A stretch of 64,000 bases of DNA from an uncultured Schlesneria sp. (GTDB taxonomy: Bacteria > Planctomycetota > Planctomycetia > Planctomycetales > Planctomycetaceae), in assembly GCA_903871875.1 (NCBI GenBank), contig CAIQIR010000158.1:118840-182839 (forward strand), in the 5' to 3' direction. Below, one piece after another: positions 18,684 to 27,916 of this stretch (the stretch's first letter is position 1; every line of letters starts with the position of its first letter). The translations under genes and the position numbers were made by a program. A model generated the notes under the pieces. The model was not told the origin of the DNA. It made no database searches and saw only the letters and a program-made list of their open reading frames with translations.

Positions 18684-18971
18684 ATGACCACTAATATGCC
18701 GGAATCGCTCGTACCGATCTATTCCACACCGGTTGCGTTCGATGCCGAAATCGTCAAAGCCATGTTGGCTGATGAGGATATTTCGAGTACGGTCGAAAAT
18801 TCCAACGCACCATTTCCTGGTCTGGTAACAATTCCCTGCCAGGTGCTGGTGGCTCCGGAGCATGAAGCCGTGGCACGACGATTGATTGAGGAGCACGTCG
18901 CTCGTCAGCGAGAACGCGCCGACACCGATACCGCGGAATATGAAATTGCTCCCGGGTCTGAAGAGGTCTGA
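18684..18971 (+). CDS. DUF2007 family putative signal-transducing protein
   Basis: A 95-residue soluble protein. The stretch LVPIYSTPVAFDAEIVKAMLADEDISS followed by VLVAPEHEAVARRLIEEH fits the DUF2007 fold, a small ferredoxin-like domain that typically begins with a VxxxxxxxEAxxxxxxLxxxGI pattern. The C-terminal 25 residues are acidic and likely disordered. The ATG is preceded by GGAGATCG. It stands alone between rarA and a convergent DUF1501 gene. The role is unknown; the family name is only a prediction. An open frame on the opposite strand across the same bases is judged a shadow. Confidence 0.75.
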   Translation: MTTNMPESLVPIYSTPVAFDAEIVKAMLADEDISSTVENSNAPFPGLVTIPCQVLVAPEHEAVARRLIEEHVARQRERADTDTAEYEIAPGSEEV

Positions 18972-19005
18972 TTGTCCGCGATCGGTCATTCTTCGGCGTG
19001 GGGCG

Positions 19006-20457
19006 TCACGCGAAAATGTCGCGAACAGGTTGACCGTCAGACAAGCGATGCGGTCGGCCGGTCAGGTCGTGAACTTCGGTTGCGGGATTGATGCCGAATC
19101 GCCAGAAGATTGTCGCCGCTAAGTCGGCCGGTGTGACCGGATCCGAGGCTGGATAAGCACCCATTCGGTCGCTTGATCCGTAGACTGTTCCGCCGCGTAT
19201 GCCGCCACCTGCCAACAGCACTGAATAGCAATCGGGCCAGTGATCGCGTCCGCCTTCTTTATTGATCTTTGGCGTCCGACCGAATTCGCCCATGGCCACG
19301 ACCAGCGTTGATTCCAGCAGGCCACGGTCATCAAGGTCTTCAATCAACGTGCTTAAGCTTTGGTCGGCGAGTGGCAGCAGATGGGTCTTGTGCTGGTTGA
19401 AGTTCTTAAAATGCGCATCCCAATTCTGACCTTGCTGGCGGAAATCATAGACATTGACGAAGGGAACGCCGGCTTCGACCATTCGTCGCGCGAGCAGTAG
19501 ATTCTGACCTCGCATTTGCCGACCGTACCCCATTTCCGACCCGTTACCGCCCCCGCCACCTTCTCCGACACTCAAGGGTTCGGGGCCGAATCCGTATCGA
19601 TCCCTCATTTGGGGCGACTCGTGAGACAGATCGAGAGCTTGGCGTAACGTTTCCGAGCCAAGCAATTGAAATGCCTTGTCGCAGAACATGCGCCACTGTT
19701 CGCCGACAGCAGTGGAAGCGGGGGCCGTAGCGGCAATTTCCAGTGTCTCAAGCAGTCGGCGTCGGTCACTCATCATCGACACCGTGTGCCCCGAAGGCAG
19801 CGCTAAGGCTCCCGCACGATAGCTTCTGGATTCGATGTCGAGTGAGATTTGGAGTGGATCGAATTTCGTTCCGAGAAATCCTCCGCCCTGGCACGGCGTG
19901 TCGACGACGTTGTGAAAGACAAATGGCAACGCCGCATGAGGAATTTCAATGTTTCTGTGCTGCCACAGATAATTCAAGCAAGCCCCAAAGCAGGGGTAAA
20001 ACTGATTGATCGGTGCGAACTCTTCGCGATCGCCCGTTGGCGACTGTCGCCCGGTCAACGCTTCGGTGGACGCTGAATCGTGTAGCCGATTCTGATGATG
20101 CATGCTACGAATCAAGGCGACTTTGTGCATCACGCGAGACATCTTCGGCAAATGTTCGCTGACGAAAATGCCCGGCGCCGACGACGCAATGGGCTGGAAT
20201 TCGCCGCGAATATCCAAAGGCGCATCCGGCTTCATATCGTAAGTATCGATATGACTGGGACCGCCATAGTAGAAGACGACAATACATGACTTGATCTGCG
20301 AAGTCGGTCGCGCGATCGTCATTGTCGGCTGGGCTTGCAATGACTGAGCTCGCCACAACCCGGCCAAATTCAATCCGATTGTGCCTCCAGCTAATTGAAG
20401 AACACTTCGGCGATCAACGGGGCCGGACGAACTGAGGTCGAGAAGGCTGTCATGCAT
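19006..20457 (-). CDS. DUF1501 family protein (second copy, unpaired)
   Basis: A protein of 483 residues from the ATG at 20457, which gives a compact twin-arginine-like leader (DRRSVLQLAGGTIGLNLAG); the frame has nine further codons upstream. It shows the DUF1501 blocks FYYGGPSHIDTYDMKP, VVAMGEFGRTP and GGRDHWPDCYSVLLAGGG, and a glycine-rich loop (GEGGGGGNG) in the middle. Unlike the copy at 1459-2925 it has no DUF1549/DUF1553 partner: its upstream same-strand neighbour is the giant GH44 protein, 121 bases away. Tat-dependent export is likely. The function is unknown. Confidence 0.87.
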   Translation of the reverse strand: MHDSLLDLSSSGPVDRRSVLQLAGGTIGLNLAGLWRAQSLQAQPTMTIARPTSQIKSCIVVFYYGGPSHIDTYDMKPDAPLDIRGEFQPIASSAPGIFVSEHLPKMSRVMHKVALIRSMHHQNRLHDSASTEALTGRQSPTGDREEFAPINQFYPCFGACLNYLWQHRNIEIPHAALPFVFHNVVDTPCQGGGFLGTKFDPLQISLDIESRSYRAGALALPSGHTVSMMSDRRRLLETLEIAATAPASTAVGEQWRMFCDKAFQLLGSETLRQALDLSHESPQMRDRYGFGPEPLSVGEGGGGGNGSEMGYGRQMRGQNLLLARRMVEAGVPFVNVYDFRQQGQNWDAHFKNFNQHKTHLLPLADQSLSTLIEDLDDRGLLESTLVVAMGEFGRTPKINKEGGRDHWPDCYSVLLAGGGIRGGTVYGSSDRMGAYPASDPVTPADLAATIFWRFGINPATEVHDLTGRPHRLSDGQPVRDIFA

Positions 20458-20577
20458 CAAGGGGCTCACCAATGTGAAGATCAATTTTCAGATCAACAAT
20501 GTGACATGTCTTCTCGCGGACTCCAAGCGCAAAACCCGAATGTGACGATAAAATTGGTCATGTCAGGTCGGATCAAA

Positions 20578-23500
20578 TCACGAATTCAGGTTCAATTTGG
20601 CTGCCGGCGTAGCCGTGACCACGAATGCGACAGTGACTGCATTACTCAGAGCCGAGTTGCTGGAGACGACGCTGGCATTCGCGTTTTTTGTTCCGAGCAC
20701 AGCAAGCGTCTGCGAGGCGAACGTGGCGATTCCGTTCACGACCGTCTGTGTTCCGAGATTTGCGCCGGCAAAAGTGAATGATACCTGCGTCGAATTGTCA
20801 TTGACTACGTTGCCATAAGAATCTTCCACTAACACCGTGGGTGTCACGACAGTCCCGACGGTGACTGATGTCGAAGCAGGAAGATTTTGCGGATCACCAA
20901 TTGCCAACTTGTTGGCCATACCTGGAGTGATGGTGACATTTCCTGAGATACTGCTACCCAGTGTTCCGTCGCTGGCACTCAGTGTGTAGGTGCCACTCTT
21001 TCGCAAAATCAGTGCTGAGAATGTGGCAATACCGTTCACTGCGACGGCAGTGTTCGTGCTGCTGTTGGCAAATTGACCTGGTCCACTCGCCACGGCGAGT
21101 GTCACGGTGGACGTGTCGCCTGTCACTAGGTTGCCGAATTGATCTTCGATGGCGACTTTCACCGGCGAAAGATAGCCGCTTGCCGAGCCACCGCCGTTCA
21201 CAAGGAACCCCACTTTGGCGGCGCTGCCATGACCGATGCTGACATTGGCGGATCTGGCACTCGTTAACGTCCCATCTGCGGCGTTCAAGATGTACGTCCC
21301 TGCGATGTTCAGAATCAGATTGCTGAACGTCGCGATTCCATTGACGGCAGCCATGCTGACTGAGCTGCCAGCCGCTAGGCCATTGGGGCCGTTGGCGACG
21401 GACAAGGTCACCGTTGAGGTACTGCTGGTGACGAGATTACCAAACTGATCTTCCACGGCCACGGTGACCGCAGGAGACAAGGTGACTCCCGCAACGGCGC
21501 TAATCGGACCCGTCTGAAAAGCCAGCATGGCCGCGGCACCGGGACTGACGGTCAGGTTCGCCGAAGTTGCCGCGGTTAAGCTTCCGTCGCTGGCTTGCAG
21601 AGTGTAGGTGCCACTGGTATTCAGGACCAGATTAGTGAACGTGGCGATTCCGTTGCTGGCAGCTACGCTCGTCGTACTTCCCGCTGCGAAAGAACCGGAG
21701 CCAGTGCCGACGGACAGGGTCACACTGGAGTTATTTCCCGTGACGATGTTGCCGTACAGATCTTCGACGGCCACTTTCACGGTTCCCAACGTCGTGCCTG
21801 CCTGACCTGTTGTTGGGGCCTGAGTAATCACGAGCTTAGCGGGCGCTGCTGGGGTAATGACGATCGATACGGTCGACGCATTGCTGAGCGTCGAACTGCT
21901 GGAGATGACCGCAGCATTGATATTCTTCGTGGTGGGTACGGTAAGTGTTTGCGCGGGAAACGAAGCGACCCCGCTCACGACTGTCTGCGTACCAAGATTG
22001 ACTCCGGCGAAGGTCAGTGAAACTTGTGTCGAATTGTCGTTGACCACATTCCCGAAATTGTCCTCTACCAGCACTACAGGAGTAATCGGAGTTCCGGCAG
22101 CCACGTTGGTCGATGCGGAGAGATTCTGTGGATCTCCAATCGCCAGTTTGCTCGCAGGACCTGGAACAATCACGACATTTCCTGAGAGGCCTTTGCTGAG
22201 CGCCCCGTCATTGGCGGCCAGGACATATGTGCCACTCGTCCTGAGAATCAAGGCCGAGAATGTCGCCATCCCGTTTATGACGGCGACGCCGTTTGTGCTG
22301 TTATTGGCAAACGCTCCGGGACCTGCAGCCACCGAGAGAGTGACCGTAGAGGTGTCGCCCGTCATGATATTCCCGAACTGATCTTCCACAGCCACTTTCA
22401 CCGGCGAGAGATAACCGCTCGCGGTACCACCTCCACTGACTTGGACGCTCAGTTTCGCGGCGCTGCCATGATTGATAATGACGTTGGCCGATGTGGCACC
22501 GACTAAAGCTCCGTCGCTGGCGCCCAGTGTATAGGTGCCGGACGTGTTAAGGATCACGTTGGTGAATGTTGCGATGCCATTCACCGCTTTAACGCTATTG
22601 GTGCTGCTTACGGCCAGAACGCCCGGGCCTGTGGCGACTAAGAGCGTGATCGTTGAAACGTTACCCGCCACGATGTTGCCAAACTGGTCCTCGACGGCCA
22701 CAGTAATTGCGGGAGCGAATGCGACTCCTGCCGACGCGCTTACGGTGCCGGTTTGAAAAGCGAGTTTGGCGGCGGTGCCGGGATTGATCAACATGTTCGC
22801 CGACGTTGTGCTGGGTAGCGTGCCTTGGCTGACTTGCAGGGTGTAGATCCCACTCGTATTCAGAATCAGGTTGTTAAACGTTGCAATTCCATTCGTGGCC
22901 GCCACGCTGGTCGTACTTCCTCCCGCCAACGCGGCGGGGCCATTGCCTGTCGCAACGGTCACCGTCGCAGTACTTCCTTTCAGAATGTTGCCGAACTGAT
23001 CTTCGATGGCCACCTTGAGAGGCCCCAGTACCGTTCCGGCTGTTCCCGCGGTCGGTGATTGCGTAATGACCAACTGTGCGGCCGTTGCGGGGGTGACCAC
23101 GAGTGCAACAGTCGGCGCATTGCTGAGCGTCGAATTGCTGGAAATCACTGCGGCGTTCAGGTTTTTGGTTCCTGCCAATGTCAGCGTCTGGGCTGCAAAA
23201 GTCGCGACCCCATTCAATACGGTATGCATGCCGAGATTCACGCCGCCGAAGGTGAGCGAGACCTGTGAAGAATTGTCATTCACCACATTGCCGTAGCTAT
23301 CTTCCACGAGTACGGTCGGCGTGATGATGGTTCCCGCGGTGACCGTTGTTGTCGCGGCCAGGTTCTCCGGATCCCCGATTGCCAATTTGGTGGCGGGACC
23401 GGGAGTGACGACAATCAGACCAGAGGTCGTGCCGATTAACGTGCCGGAAGTGGCGCTCAGCGTGTAGAGGCCGTTCGTTCTGAGAATCAGTCCCGTGAAG

Positions 23501-26500
23501 GTGGCGATACCGTTCACGGCAGTCACGCTGGTGATGCTACCATTGGCGAATCCGCCAGGACCGCTCGCGACGGACACTGTCACGATCGATGTACTTCCGG
23601 ACACGACATTGCCGAATTGGTCCTCGATTGCCACCTTCACTGGCGACAGATAGCCACTCGCGGTTCCACCACCGATGAGTTGGAACGAGACTTTCGATGC
23701 GGTGCCGTATCCCACGGTGATGGCCACGTTTGCGGTACCTGTCAGGCCGTCGCTGAGATCTTTATTCGAAAGACTCAGCGAATCCATTCCGCTATAGTGA
23801 ACTGTCGGGGCATAGCTGAGCGTCCCTAAGGCGGTGTCGAGCGACGAAAGAGAGCCCGTTACGGAGAGGGTGTTCGAATCGTTTCCAGTAACGCTCAAAC
23901 CGGTTGTGGTGCCCAGTGTGAGGGATCCATGTTGCACAGTCAGGGACAACTGTTCGCTCGTTGCTCCGACGTCCGTCACACTGATCGCATTAGCTGCTGT
24001 GAAGGCCAGGAATCCGTTCTCCGGAACGCTGACCGCGGCTGGTGCCGTCAACTTCGGTGCTATCGGCGAAATATTGATGGTCAATGTTTTTGGATTGGGG
24101 TCGGTATCAATGCCTCCATTGGCCGTACCGCCGTTGTCCTGAACTTGGAGTGTGAAGCTGGCATATGACGAACCACTTCCGTTGGTCGCCGGAGTAAACT
24201 TCAGCTTGCCGGCGGTGATGTCAGTCACGGAAATAAATGTTCCCGCGTTGACTGTCGCGCCATTGTCGGTCAGTCTGCCAACCAGGGGGAGCGTCGTGAA
24301 CTCGACCGCCAGGAACAAATTCGGCGGTGAATCATTCGGATCAGTGAATCCAAAGTCGTTCACGCCGAAGATGTAGGGACTGTTTTCCACACTAGTGACG
24401 GTTCCCGATGTTCCCACCGGAGCGTGATTGACCGATGAGGTCACCGTGAAAGTGAAGGGACTGGCTGTGGTATCATTGTCGGCGATTGTTACTGTGCCAT
24501 TAGGTGTGCCGATCGTTGCCACATTCAATTGAATGGTGAAGTTGGCACTGGATCCGGCGGCAATCGATTGATTGGTGGTGAAGTTGTGGAGCACGCTGAA
24601 ACCGGTCGGTACGGTCACTGGCTGAACCATCAGTGCCGTGTTGCCGGCATTCGTGACCGTGATCATCTGTGTCGCGGGCGTCCCCGCGGTCGCGCTGTGC
24701 AAATTGATCGTGCTCGTGCCATTGGTCAGGATGGTTGAACCGCTCTGAACCACAATTTTTGGCGCATTCACGATACCGAGAACCGTGAACGTGAATGGGC
24801 TGGATGTTGTCGTATCGTTTTCGGCGAATGAAACTGTTCCGGTGAAAGTTCCGAACGCTGCGGCAGTCAGCTGAATGGTAAAGCTGACACTTGCTCCGAC
24901 CGCGATCGATTGATTTACTGTAAAATTGTCGGTGACGCTGAAGCCTGTCGGTACGGTCACCGGTTGAACGGTCAGTGCCGCACTGCCCGAATTCGTTACT
25001 GTGATGACCTGTGTCAGCGGTATTCCAGGGGTCGTGGTGCCGAGATTGACCGTACTCGATCCGTCGTTCAGCGTCGTTTTGCCGTTCTGCACGACGATCT
25101 GAGGTGCATTGACGATCAACGTGGCTGAGGTTGTGTTGACACTTCCATCAGCGTTCGTAAAAACAGCGCGATATTCATTATTGTTTTGATTGGCGGCGGC
25201 CGTGAATGAGTAAGTAGTCGAAGTCGCGCCAGAGATGTTGGTAAACGTTACTCCGCCATCAGTACTGACCTGCCACAGGATTGTCGGTGTGGGAGTTCCA
25301 GACGCATTGGCTGTGAAGCTCGCCGTCTGGCCAGCGGTCACTGTTGTTCCCGTTGGATTGAGAGTCACGATGGGAGACGATGCGGGTTCGATGACGAACA
25401 TCGTTACGCTTTCCATCGGTACGTTGATGGTGAAGCTGTTACCGATGAAATGAATGTTGGCCAGATTCGTGATTGCGGCTCGAGTTTGATCGCTGGGGTT
25501 GATGGCGGCCAATTGCCAATCTTGAGCCACTCCGTTGCTGGCGAAACCACTCAGATCTACCGTCACTTGAGTCGTGGCAGTCGGATCGCTTGCGCTGTAA
25601 AGATTCTTGTTGATGACCGCGACAGTCAGGGCGCCGTCAGAGGATCGAATTGCGGAAAACGCATCTGTCTGATCGGGGTTGGCGACCGTCGCACCGACAC
25701 TCGTATTTCCAAAGCCTGAATCGTGACCGTCATAATTGCGCCAAAGTTGCATGCCGAGATAGGTTGGCGTGCCGATGGCGGGCGTTTCCCACCGAGTGGC
25801 CAGATCGAGTCCTTGCTGACCGAAAATGCCATAAACATCCGCTTGTGTCGTTGCGCCATTCATGTCGCCTTCGGCGCCGAAATTGTATTCGGTAATACCC
25901 GTCTGTGTTCCCGGGTAATATTGATTGACCCAGCTTTGCATCGTTGGGATCAGGTCCACGACGCCGTTATTGATCCCAGTAGTGCCGATCCAACTGGGGT
26001 CGACGTAAGTCGGATCCCATAGAGCCCGAGTAACCTGGTTACGCAACAGTTCCGTGGTCGAATCAACAGCATTGCTGCCTACATTCCCTTCCTGCGGGTA
26101 ATAGTGCAGGGTGTAGTAATCCAACAGTCGAACTCCAGACTGCTGCTGGTATTGATCCAATTGTTGTAGCAGCCATTGTTGAGCGTTCAATTGCTGGCCG
26201 CCCAGACCGGTGTATGTGGCGCCGTAGTTGCCGGCAGCCGCGTCCGCACCGTCGACGAAGTAGTTGGTCCAACCCCATTCCTCGGGCCCCAGAATCTGCG
26301 CGGTGGGATCGATGGATTTGATCATGCTGCCATAGGCGATCAGGTCATTCAGCAGTTCGGAATTCGTTTCACCATTCGGATGAATGTCCTTATTGGTGGA
26401 ATTCCACAGACCGGGTTCGTTCCCCAGGGTGAAGTACTGGACGCCGCCATTTCCTGGGGTTCCGAAGGTACTGAGCAGGTGCTGAATCCAGCCTTGCTCA

Positions 26501-27228
26501 AATGCAGGACTGTTGGCAACGTAGTTGTAGAGGTTGGTATCGAGGATGTTCTGGCCGCCACTGGTCACACCATTACCGAAGTTGGGATAGTACGGATCGG
26601 TGGATTGCTGCTGTCCATAGACAGAGACCGGATAACTTCCCGCGACAGTGCCGTTGGGACCCAGGCTTGCCACGTATGGCATGATGGGAATTGTCAAGTC
26701 GGGCTGTGCACCGCCAGCCTGCGTCTGGCTGACAAAAGCATCCATGGACTGGCCATTGCCGGAACCCTGGGGGTAGCTTTCAAAGTAATAGTCATTGTCG
26801 AGGTTATTGGCGTCCTGTTGCCAGTTGTAGGTGTCTGCATTGTTGCCCCCTTCACGGTTGACGCTCAAATTCAGGCCAGACAGTTGGGCCGTGGTGGCAA
26901 AAGCGGCGCCGTAAATATTGGGGTTGATGAGGTGCACGTCAGCGGCGGCGTTGACGTTGATGGCCGCGGTGCTGCCGCCGGTCGCTAAGGCTGTGACACT
27001 CAGCAAACGACGAAATTCCAGTGTTTCGCCAGTAATCGGTAGCAGAGGCTGGCGGCGTCGACTTGCGAGAAGTTTTGCTTTCAGTCGTTCCCGTAGAGCT
27101 GGGCTAAATGCACCAATCCGCTTGCCAATCTCCTGAACGAAGGAGATGCCGCGAAGCAGGCCTCGAAGTCGCACCATTGGACCAGTCCGCCGAGATTTCG
27201 GATTGAAGGTGGGAAAGGTCGTCCTCAA
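20578..27228 (-). CDS. Giant surface GH44 glycosidase with tandem filamin-like repeats
   Basis: A 2216-residue protein. The TTG at 27228 has GGAG five bases upstream; the next candidate is the ATG at 27177. The basic N terminus ends in TLEFRRLLSVTAL (residues 69-81), close to the LEPR-XLL motif of exported planctomycete proteins. Residues about 95-615 match glycoside hydrolase family 44 (endoglucanase/xyloglucanase): NREGGNNADTYNW, TLGNEPGLWNS with the likely acid/base Glu271, RLLDYYTLHYYP, and GITEYNFG with the likely nucleophile Glu447. Then come an Ig-like domain, two similar domains of about 115 residues, a cadherin-like region, and ten repeats of 102-104 residues (1175-2205) built around V-x-VEDQFGN. 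The last repeat is followed by only 11 residues. It probably degrades plant or algal glucans while displayed on the cell surface. No anchor motif is visible. Confidence 0.85.
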   Translation of the reverse strand: MRTTFPTFNPKSRRTGPMVRLRGLLRGISFVQEIGKRIGAFSPALRERLKAKLLASRRRQPLLPITGETLEFRRLLSVTALATGGSTAAINVNAAADVHLINPNIYGAAFATTAQLSGLNLSVNREGGNNADTYNWQQDANNLDNDYYFESYPQGSGNGQSMDAFVSQTQAGGAQPDLTIPIMPYVASLGPNGTVAGSYPVSVYGQQQSTDPYYPNFGNGVTSGGQNILDTNLYNYVANSPAFEQGWIQHLLSTFGTPGNGGVQYFTLGNEPGLWNSTNKDIHPNGETNSELLNDLIAYGSMIKSIDPTAQILGPEEWGWTNYFVDGADAAAGNYGATYTGLGGQQLNAQQWLLQQLDQYQQQSGVRLLDYYTLHYYPQEGNVGSNAVDSTTELLRNQVTRALWDPTYVDPSWIGTTGINNGVVDLIPTMQSWVNQYYPGTQTGITEYNFGAEGDMNGATTQADVYGIFGQQGLDLATRWETPAIGTPTYLGMQLWRNYDGHDSGFGNTSVGATVANPDQTDAFSAIRSSDGALTVAVINKNLYSASDPTATTQVTVDLSGFASNGVAQDWQLAAINPSDQTRAAITNLANIHFIGNSFTINVPMESVTMFVIEPASSPIVTLNPTGTTVTAGQTASFTANASGTPTPTILWQVSTDGGVTFTNISGATSTTYSFTAAANQNNNEYRAVFTNADGSVNTTSATLIVNAPQIVVQNGKTTLNDGSSTVNLGTTTPGIPLTQVITVTNSGSAALTVQPVTVPTGFSVTDNFTVNQSIAVGASVSFTIQLTAAAFGTFTGTVSFAENDTTTSSPFTFTVLGIVNAPKIVVQSGSTILTNGTSTINLHSATAGTPATQMITVTNAGNTALMVQPVTVPTGFSVLHNFTTNQSIAAGSSANFTIQLNVATIGTPNGTVTIADNDTTASPFTFTVTSSVNHAPVGTSGTVTSVENSPYIFGVNDFGFTDPNDSPPNLFLAVEFTTLPLVGRLTDNGATVNAGTFISVTDITAGKLKFTPATNGSGSSYASFTLQVQDNGGTANGGIDTDPNPKTLTINISPIAPKLTAPAAVSVPENGFLAFTAANAISVTDVGATSEQLSLTVQHGSLTLGTTTGLSVTGNDSNTLSVTGSLSSLDTALGTLSYAPTVHYSGMDSLSLSNKDLSDGLTGTANVAITVGYGTASKVSFQLIGGGTASGYLSPVKVAIEDQFGNVVSGSTSIVTVSVASGPGGFANGSITSVTAVNGIATFTGLILRTNGLYTLSATSGTLIGTTSGLIVVTPGPATKLAIGDPENLAATTTVTAGTIITPTVLVEDSYGNVVNDNSSQVSLTFGGVNLGMHTVLNGVATFAAQTLTLAGTKNLNAAVISSNSTLSNAPTVALVVTPATAAQLVITQSPTAGTAGTVLGPLKVAIEDQFGNILKGSTATVTVATGNGPAALAGGSTTSVAATNGIATFNNLILNTSGIYTLQVSQGTLPSTTSANMLINPGTAAKLAFQTGTVSASAGVAFAPAITVAVEDQFGNIVAGNVSTITLLVATGPGVLAVSSTNSVKAVNGIATFTNVILNTSGTYTLGASDGALVGATSANVIINHGSAAKLSVQVSGGGTASGYLSPVKVAVEDQFGNIMTGDTSTVTLSVAAGPGAFANNSTNGVAVINGMATFSALILRTSGTYVLAANDGALSKGLSGNVVIVPGPASKLAIGDPQNLSASTNVAAGTPITPVVLVEDNFGNVVNDNSTQVSLTFAGVNLGTQTVVSGVASFPAQTLTVPTTKNINAAVISSSSTLSNASTVSIVITPAAPAKLVITQAPTTGQAGTTLGTVKVAVEDLYGNIVTGNNSSVTLSVGTGSGSFAAGSTTSVAASNGIATFTNLVLNTSGTYTLQASDGSLTAATSANLTVSPGAAAMLAFQTGPISAVAGVTLSPAVTVAVEDQFGNLVTSSTSTVTLSVANGPNGLAAGSSVSMAAVNGIATFSNLILNIAGTYILNAADGTLTSARSANVSIGHGSAAKVGFLVNGGGSASGYLSPVKVAIEDQFGNLVTGDTSTVTLAVASGPGQFANSSTNTAVAVNGIATFSALILRKSGTYTLSASDGTLGSSISGNVTITPGMANKLAIGDPQNLPASTSVTVGTVVTPTVLVEDSYGNVVNDNSTQVSFTFAGANLGTQTVVNGIATFASQTLAVLGTKNANASVVSSNSALSNAVTVAFVVTATPAAKLNLNS
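20614..21228 (-). repeat. Third, partial copy of the 1239-base repeat (units A and B)
   Basis: It codes for residues 2012-2205 of the GH44 protein region counted from unit A3 (2001-2102) and unit B3 (2103-2205). Unit A carries SASGYLSPVKVA; unit B carries KLAIGDPQNL and VEDSYGNVVNDNS. The array stops at the start of what would be unit C (ATPAAKLN), followed by a stop codon. Residue bounds are hand-counted. Confidence 0.8.
21229..22467 (-). repeat. Second full copy of the 1239-base ABCD repeat
   Basis: It codes for residues 1588-2000 as four units of 102, 104, 103 and 104 residues (A2, B2, C2, D2). C begins KLVITQAP and D begins MLAFQTGPIS. Each unit of one type is far more like its counterpart in the other copies than like its neighbours, so the whole block was duplicated as a unit. 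Confidence 0.82.
22468..23706 (-). repeat. First full copy of the 1239-base ABCD repeat
   Basis: It codes for residues 1175-1587 (A1, B1, C1, D1) with the same unit lengths of 102, 104, 103 and 104 as the second copy, so the period is exactly 1239 bases in both steps. This copy is the most diverged, which fits it being the oldest. Confidence 0.82.
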
Positions 27229-27286
27229 TGGCGCTCCGGTCGGTAAACCTTCGCATTTTTTGCCTCCAAAGACAACGTCGCTCTGA

Positions 27287-27301
27287 TTGGCACAATGCCA
27301 A
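27287..27301. promoter_or_regulatory. Operator-like dyad upstream of the GH44 gene
   Basis: TTGGCA-CAA-TGCCAA has perfect six-base arms about a three-base centre and lies about 60 bases before the proposed start of the GH44 gene. Placement and symmetry suit a dimeric regulator. The factor is unknown. Confidence 0.3.
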
Positions 27302-27363
27302 ATCTACTCCGTGAAGTCCATCCAAATTCTCCCCAGCTGGGAATAGGTGAAAATTACGGATCG

Positions 27364-27381
27364 TGCTTTTTCGAAAAAGCA
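27364..27381. repeat. 18-base perfect palindrome
   Basis: TGCTTTTTCGAAAAAGCA reads the same on both strands. It lies about 136 bases upstream of the GH44 gene and 535 bases upstream of carB. It could be a regulator site or one end of a transcript, as either strand would form a nine-pair stem. Confidence 0.4.
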
Positions 27382-27916
27382 GTCGCGGAGTAAGTCGCCT
27401 CCAGCCCGCAGAGGAAATAACCAATCTCGCGTGGTTGGACTGCTGTTCTGATGAACCAGCCGAAGCCTTTCTTCAAATGAGCGTGTGGGGCTCTTCCCCG
27501 ATCCAGATGTGGATTCTGGTTCCGAAAGGGAATTGGCAACACCGCTTCACAGGGCAAAATGATCAACGGATGCCGGGACCTGAAGCAATTCTGCGGCCGG
27601 ATTCTGGGAAACAGATCGAAGCCTCGTTCTTTCTCGCCGTTGTCAATCGGACGTGTCAGAATTCGCTGGAATTGTTGTTCGGCAATTGCGGACAACAAAT
27701 GTCCTGAAAAAATCGTTGGTTTTGTGCTTGAAAATCGGTATTTCCCACTCGGAAATCCAGAATTGAAGAACAACAGTTGTCGCTCATCCTTGAATCTCTT
27801 GGAACGTATGGTAGTCTCGGGCGGTTTCGCGCGATTTCGGCCAAGGTTTGGAGTAGCCTTGTCACCGAGTCGCCGTTGATTGCCCCGCCATCTGCTCCAC
27901 ATCAAGGTCAGCCGCC

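Larger units (their letters stand above)
27229..27916. other. 688-base intergenic region with two palindromes
   Basis: This stretch separates the divergent GH44 gene and carB and must hold both promoters. It contains an operator-like dyad (27287-27301) and an 18-base perfect palindrome (27364-27381), listed separately. Several overlapping open frames of 70-183 codons cross it on both strands, but none has a recognisable domain or ribosome-binding site. No RNA gene was recognised. Confidence 0.45.

Noticed and set aside
18450..18989. 179-codon minus-strand frame over the DUF2007 gene
   Set aside because: The plus-strand gene has a family match and a ribosome-binding site; the opposite frame has neither.
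20614..23706. Regular repeat array, considered as CRISPR
   Set aside because: The repeats are about 310 bases, coding, in frame and without short conserved repeats separated by unique spacers.
27354..27905. 183-codon minus-strand frame in the GH44-carB gap
   Set aside because: No start signal, no domain, unusual composition; overlapping frames of similar length occur on the other strand.
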